Of a stretch of DNA of 6,981 bases, positions 6,207-6,981 are shown piece by piece. The position numbers were made by a program, and so were the translations under genes. The DNA lies in NCBI GenBank assembly GCA_002254335.1, contig NIVA01000230.1, positions 1-6,981 of the forward strand. The letters are read 5' to 3'. A model generated the notes under the pieces. The model made no database searches and had not been told where the DNA came from. It worked only from the letters and a program-made list of their open reading frames with translations. The stretch comes from Bacteroidetes bacterium 4572_114 (GTDB taxonomy: Bacteria > Bacteroidota > Bacteroidia > Bacteroidales > 4484-276). Numbering within the stretch: position 1 is the first letter of the stretch; each line of letters opens with the position of its first letter.

Positions 6207-6232
6207 GATTGTTATCTGATTGTCAATTTTAA

Positions 6233-6264
6233 AAACTCATCCCGAAAGCTTTCGGGATGAGTTT
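6233..6264. terminator. Perfect 32-bp palindrome, likely bidirectional terminator
   Basis: Two 16-base arms meet without a loop base around CCCGAAAG/CTTTCGGG, extended by AAACTCAT/ATGAGTTT. It is preceded by A residues and a TTTT, and followed by only three T residues. It lies 26 bases after the last stop of the toxin-antitoxin remnant, the expected place for that operon's terminator. Confidence 0.7.
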
Positions 6265-6265
6265 A

Positions 6266-6460
6266 GGTATTGTAGTTAAGGTGATTACAAGACGTTCCCA
6301 ACAACTCAGTATGTGTTGAGCTATCTGGTATTGATTTCATTGAATAGTTGTTCTATTAGCAGCTAAACCCGTACCGGGTTTTTGTTACTGCATTGGAAAT
6401 CATAAAACTACAATACCACAACCCGTACCGGGTTACAAACACATTGATTTGAAATCAACA
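6266..6460. other. Gene-free cluster of small hairpins with a duplicated motif
   Basis: GGTATTGTAGTT (6266-6277) pairs perfectly with AACTACAATACC (6406-6417). Between and after them lie CAACA/TGTTG, AATAG/CTATT (loop TTGTT), and two copies of AACCCGTACCGGGTT, each a 6-bp stem with a 3-nt loop (6366-6380 and 6420-6434). The first is followed by a T-tract, as in a terminator. Each copy is followed by a CATTG...GAAATCA segment (from 6391 and from 6442), and TTGATTT/AAATCAA at 6444-6458 forms another hairpin. No coding frame is convincing. It may be a structured RNA or a replication or recombination site; I do not recognise it. Confidence 0.5.
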
Positions 6461-6511
6461 AATGAATGTACAAAAGTTTATTGAAAAATGCGCCAGAGGC
6501 ACTGCTATGGA

Positions 6512-6680
6512 GGGACGAAAAAGAAAAACCCAATCAACTTTAAGGACATTCACGAAATTATAAGCATAACTGTCTGACAGCTATCTCCCCAAGGCAGAGG
6601 CTTAAACATTCTTGTATTGCAAAGGCTGACATAACAGCGGCTTCCCCAGGTATATTTGACTGAGACCTAACGGGACGAAA
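6512..6680. repeat. 9-bp direct repeats flanking repeat copy B (possible target duplication)
   Basis: GGGACGAAA occurs at 6512-6520 and 6672-6680. The 151 bases between contain all of copy B plus AAGAAAAA on its left and one C on its right. Removing the insert with one repeat joins an open frame from the ATG at 6462 to the TAA at 6838-6840 (73 codons). This fits insertion with a 9-bp target duplication, but the eight extra bases on the left are not shared with copy A, and copy A has no such flanks. Confidence 0.4.
6529..6670. repeat. 142-bp direct repeat, copy B
   Basis: Second copy of the element at 5765-5906, same orientation, same length, four substitutions near its left end. The 764 bases between equivalent points hold the toxin-antitoxin remnant and the hairpin cluster. 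Recombination between the copies would remove that block. The left partner of the 15-bp inverted repeat seen at copy A is absent here. Confidence 0.9.
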
Positions 6681-6840
6681 GCGTTTTCGAGCACATGCCT
6701 TTAAATATGTCAAATTAAAAACCTTGCCACCAATCCGTTTGCGCCACCCACTGGCCGTCAAAGGCTTGCCAATAGCCTGGCATCAAAGCTTAGACGACAC
6801 ACGTTCGGCAAGCAGGCACCTCAACCAAGAATTCCGCTAA
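6681..6840 (+). other. GC-richer block with imperfect repeats; 3' part of a possible interrupted frame
   Basis: This block is visibly richer in G and C than the DNA around it. On the - strand it shows imperfect units of about 25 bases ending in TTGGC, GTGGC and GTGGC, with AAGC-TTTGATG and AAGCCTTTGACG at two unit starts. GCTTGCC and GGCAAGC form a 7-bp inverted repeat. On the + strand it is open from 6664 to the TAA at 6838-6840 (KRFRAHAFKYVKLKT ... SRHLNQEFR). I do not recognise a protein, and the repeats suggest a structured or repeated non-coding sequence instead. Confidence 0.35.
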
Positions 6841-6981
6841 ATTTATTTGTAATGGTTTTCTGCTATGGTTCCGATTATGTCCGATATTAGTTTTGCTGCA
6901 TAATGAAATCGACATCAACAAATAAAAAATTCATGTTGTATATAACAACACCCTGTAACATAACAATTATTAATTTAAATC
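6841..6981. other. AT-rich end of window, no supported gene
   Basis: A TAnnTTTG match (TAGTTTTG, 6888-6895) lies just before an ATG at 6903 whose frame is open to the window end (26 codons, MKSTSTNKKF...). The motif has no TTG at the -33 distance, and the frame is too short and too biased to call. It could be the promoter and start of a gene outside the window, or plain intergenic DNA. Confidence 0.25.

Noticed and set aside
6558..6761. - strand frame of 67 codons across repeat copy B
   Set aside because: It joins the GC-richer block to the 142-bp repeat. Shared residues with copy A reflect the repeat, and there is no evidence of a protein.
6903..6981. Start of a + strand gene running off the window
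   Set aside because: Only 26 codons, biased composition, no -33 element; kept as a note on the AT-rich end.

Overview
The window looks like a chromosomal segment of a Bacteroidota bacterium, possibly from a metagenome assembly. The evidence is MacB/FtsX-type permeases of the Bacteroidota style, a FadL-like outer-membrane barrel, a TAnnTTTG promoter motif, A-rich leaders with no Shine-Dalgarno sequence before most genes, and the short 'text-like' repeats often found between genes in this phylum.

Region 1 (1-3601, + strand) is the downstream part of an ABC-type (MacB-like) export locus: permease 1 (5' end outside the window), permease 2 (a paralog of the first) and a periplasmic adaptor (HlyD/MFP family). 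ATPase and TolC-like genes would be expected nearby but are not here. Only permease 2 is an uninterrupted frame, and its first codons appear to be made of repeat DNA. Permease 1 and the adaptor each carry an internal out-of-frame deletion. Each permease stop codon is followed almost at once by an octanucleotide array (consensus NNNRTGGA) and then by a hairpin element. The two hairpins share a nearly identical 18-nt loop, differ by a compensatory base-pair change in the stem, and show AGGAGGT in the loop.

Region 2 (3602-5724) is conventional. A convergent intergenic stretch precedes a complete outer-membrane FadL/OmpP1-like gene on the - strand. A short intergenic region with a Bacteroidota-type promoter follows, then a divergent small cupin gene on the + strand.

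Region 3 (5725-6981) has no intact gene. It holds two copies of a 142-bp repeat (97% identical), a broken two-gene toxin-antitoxin remnant (an AbiEii-like nucleotidyltransferase partner with an in-frame stop, overlapped by a toxin gene reduced to its two ends), a perfect 32-bp palindrome, a cluster of small hairpins with a duplicated motif, and a GC-richer block of imperfect repeats. The second 142-bp copy lies between 9-bp direct repeats. Removing it with one repeat joins a 73-codon reading frame.

Overall the window reads as an eroding, repeat-invaded accessory region. Three genes carry the same kind of lesion (internal loss with frame change). That could be real decay or an assembly artefact, and this should be settled before any biology is built on it.
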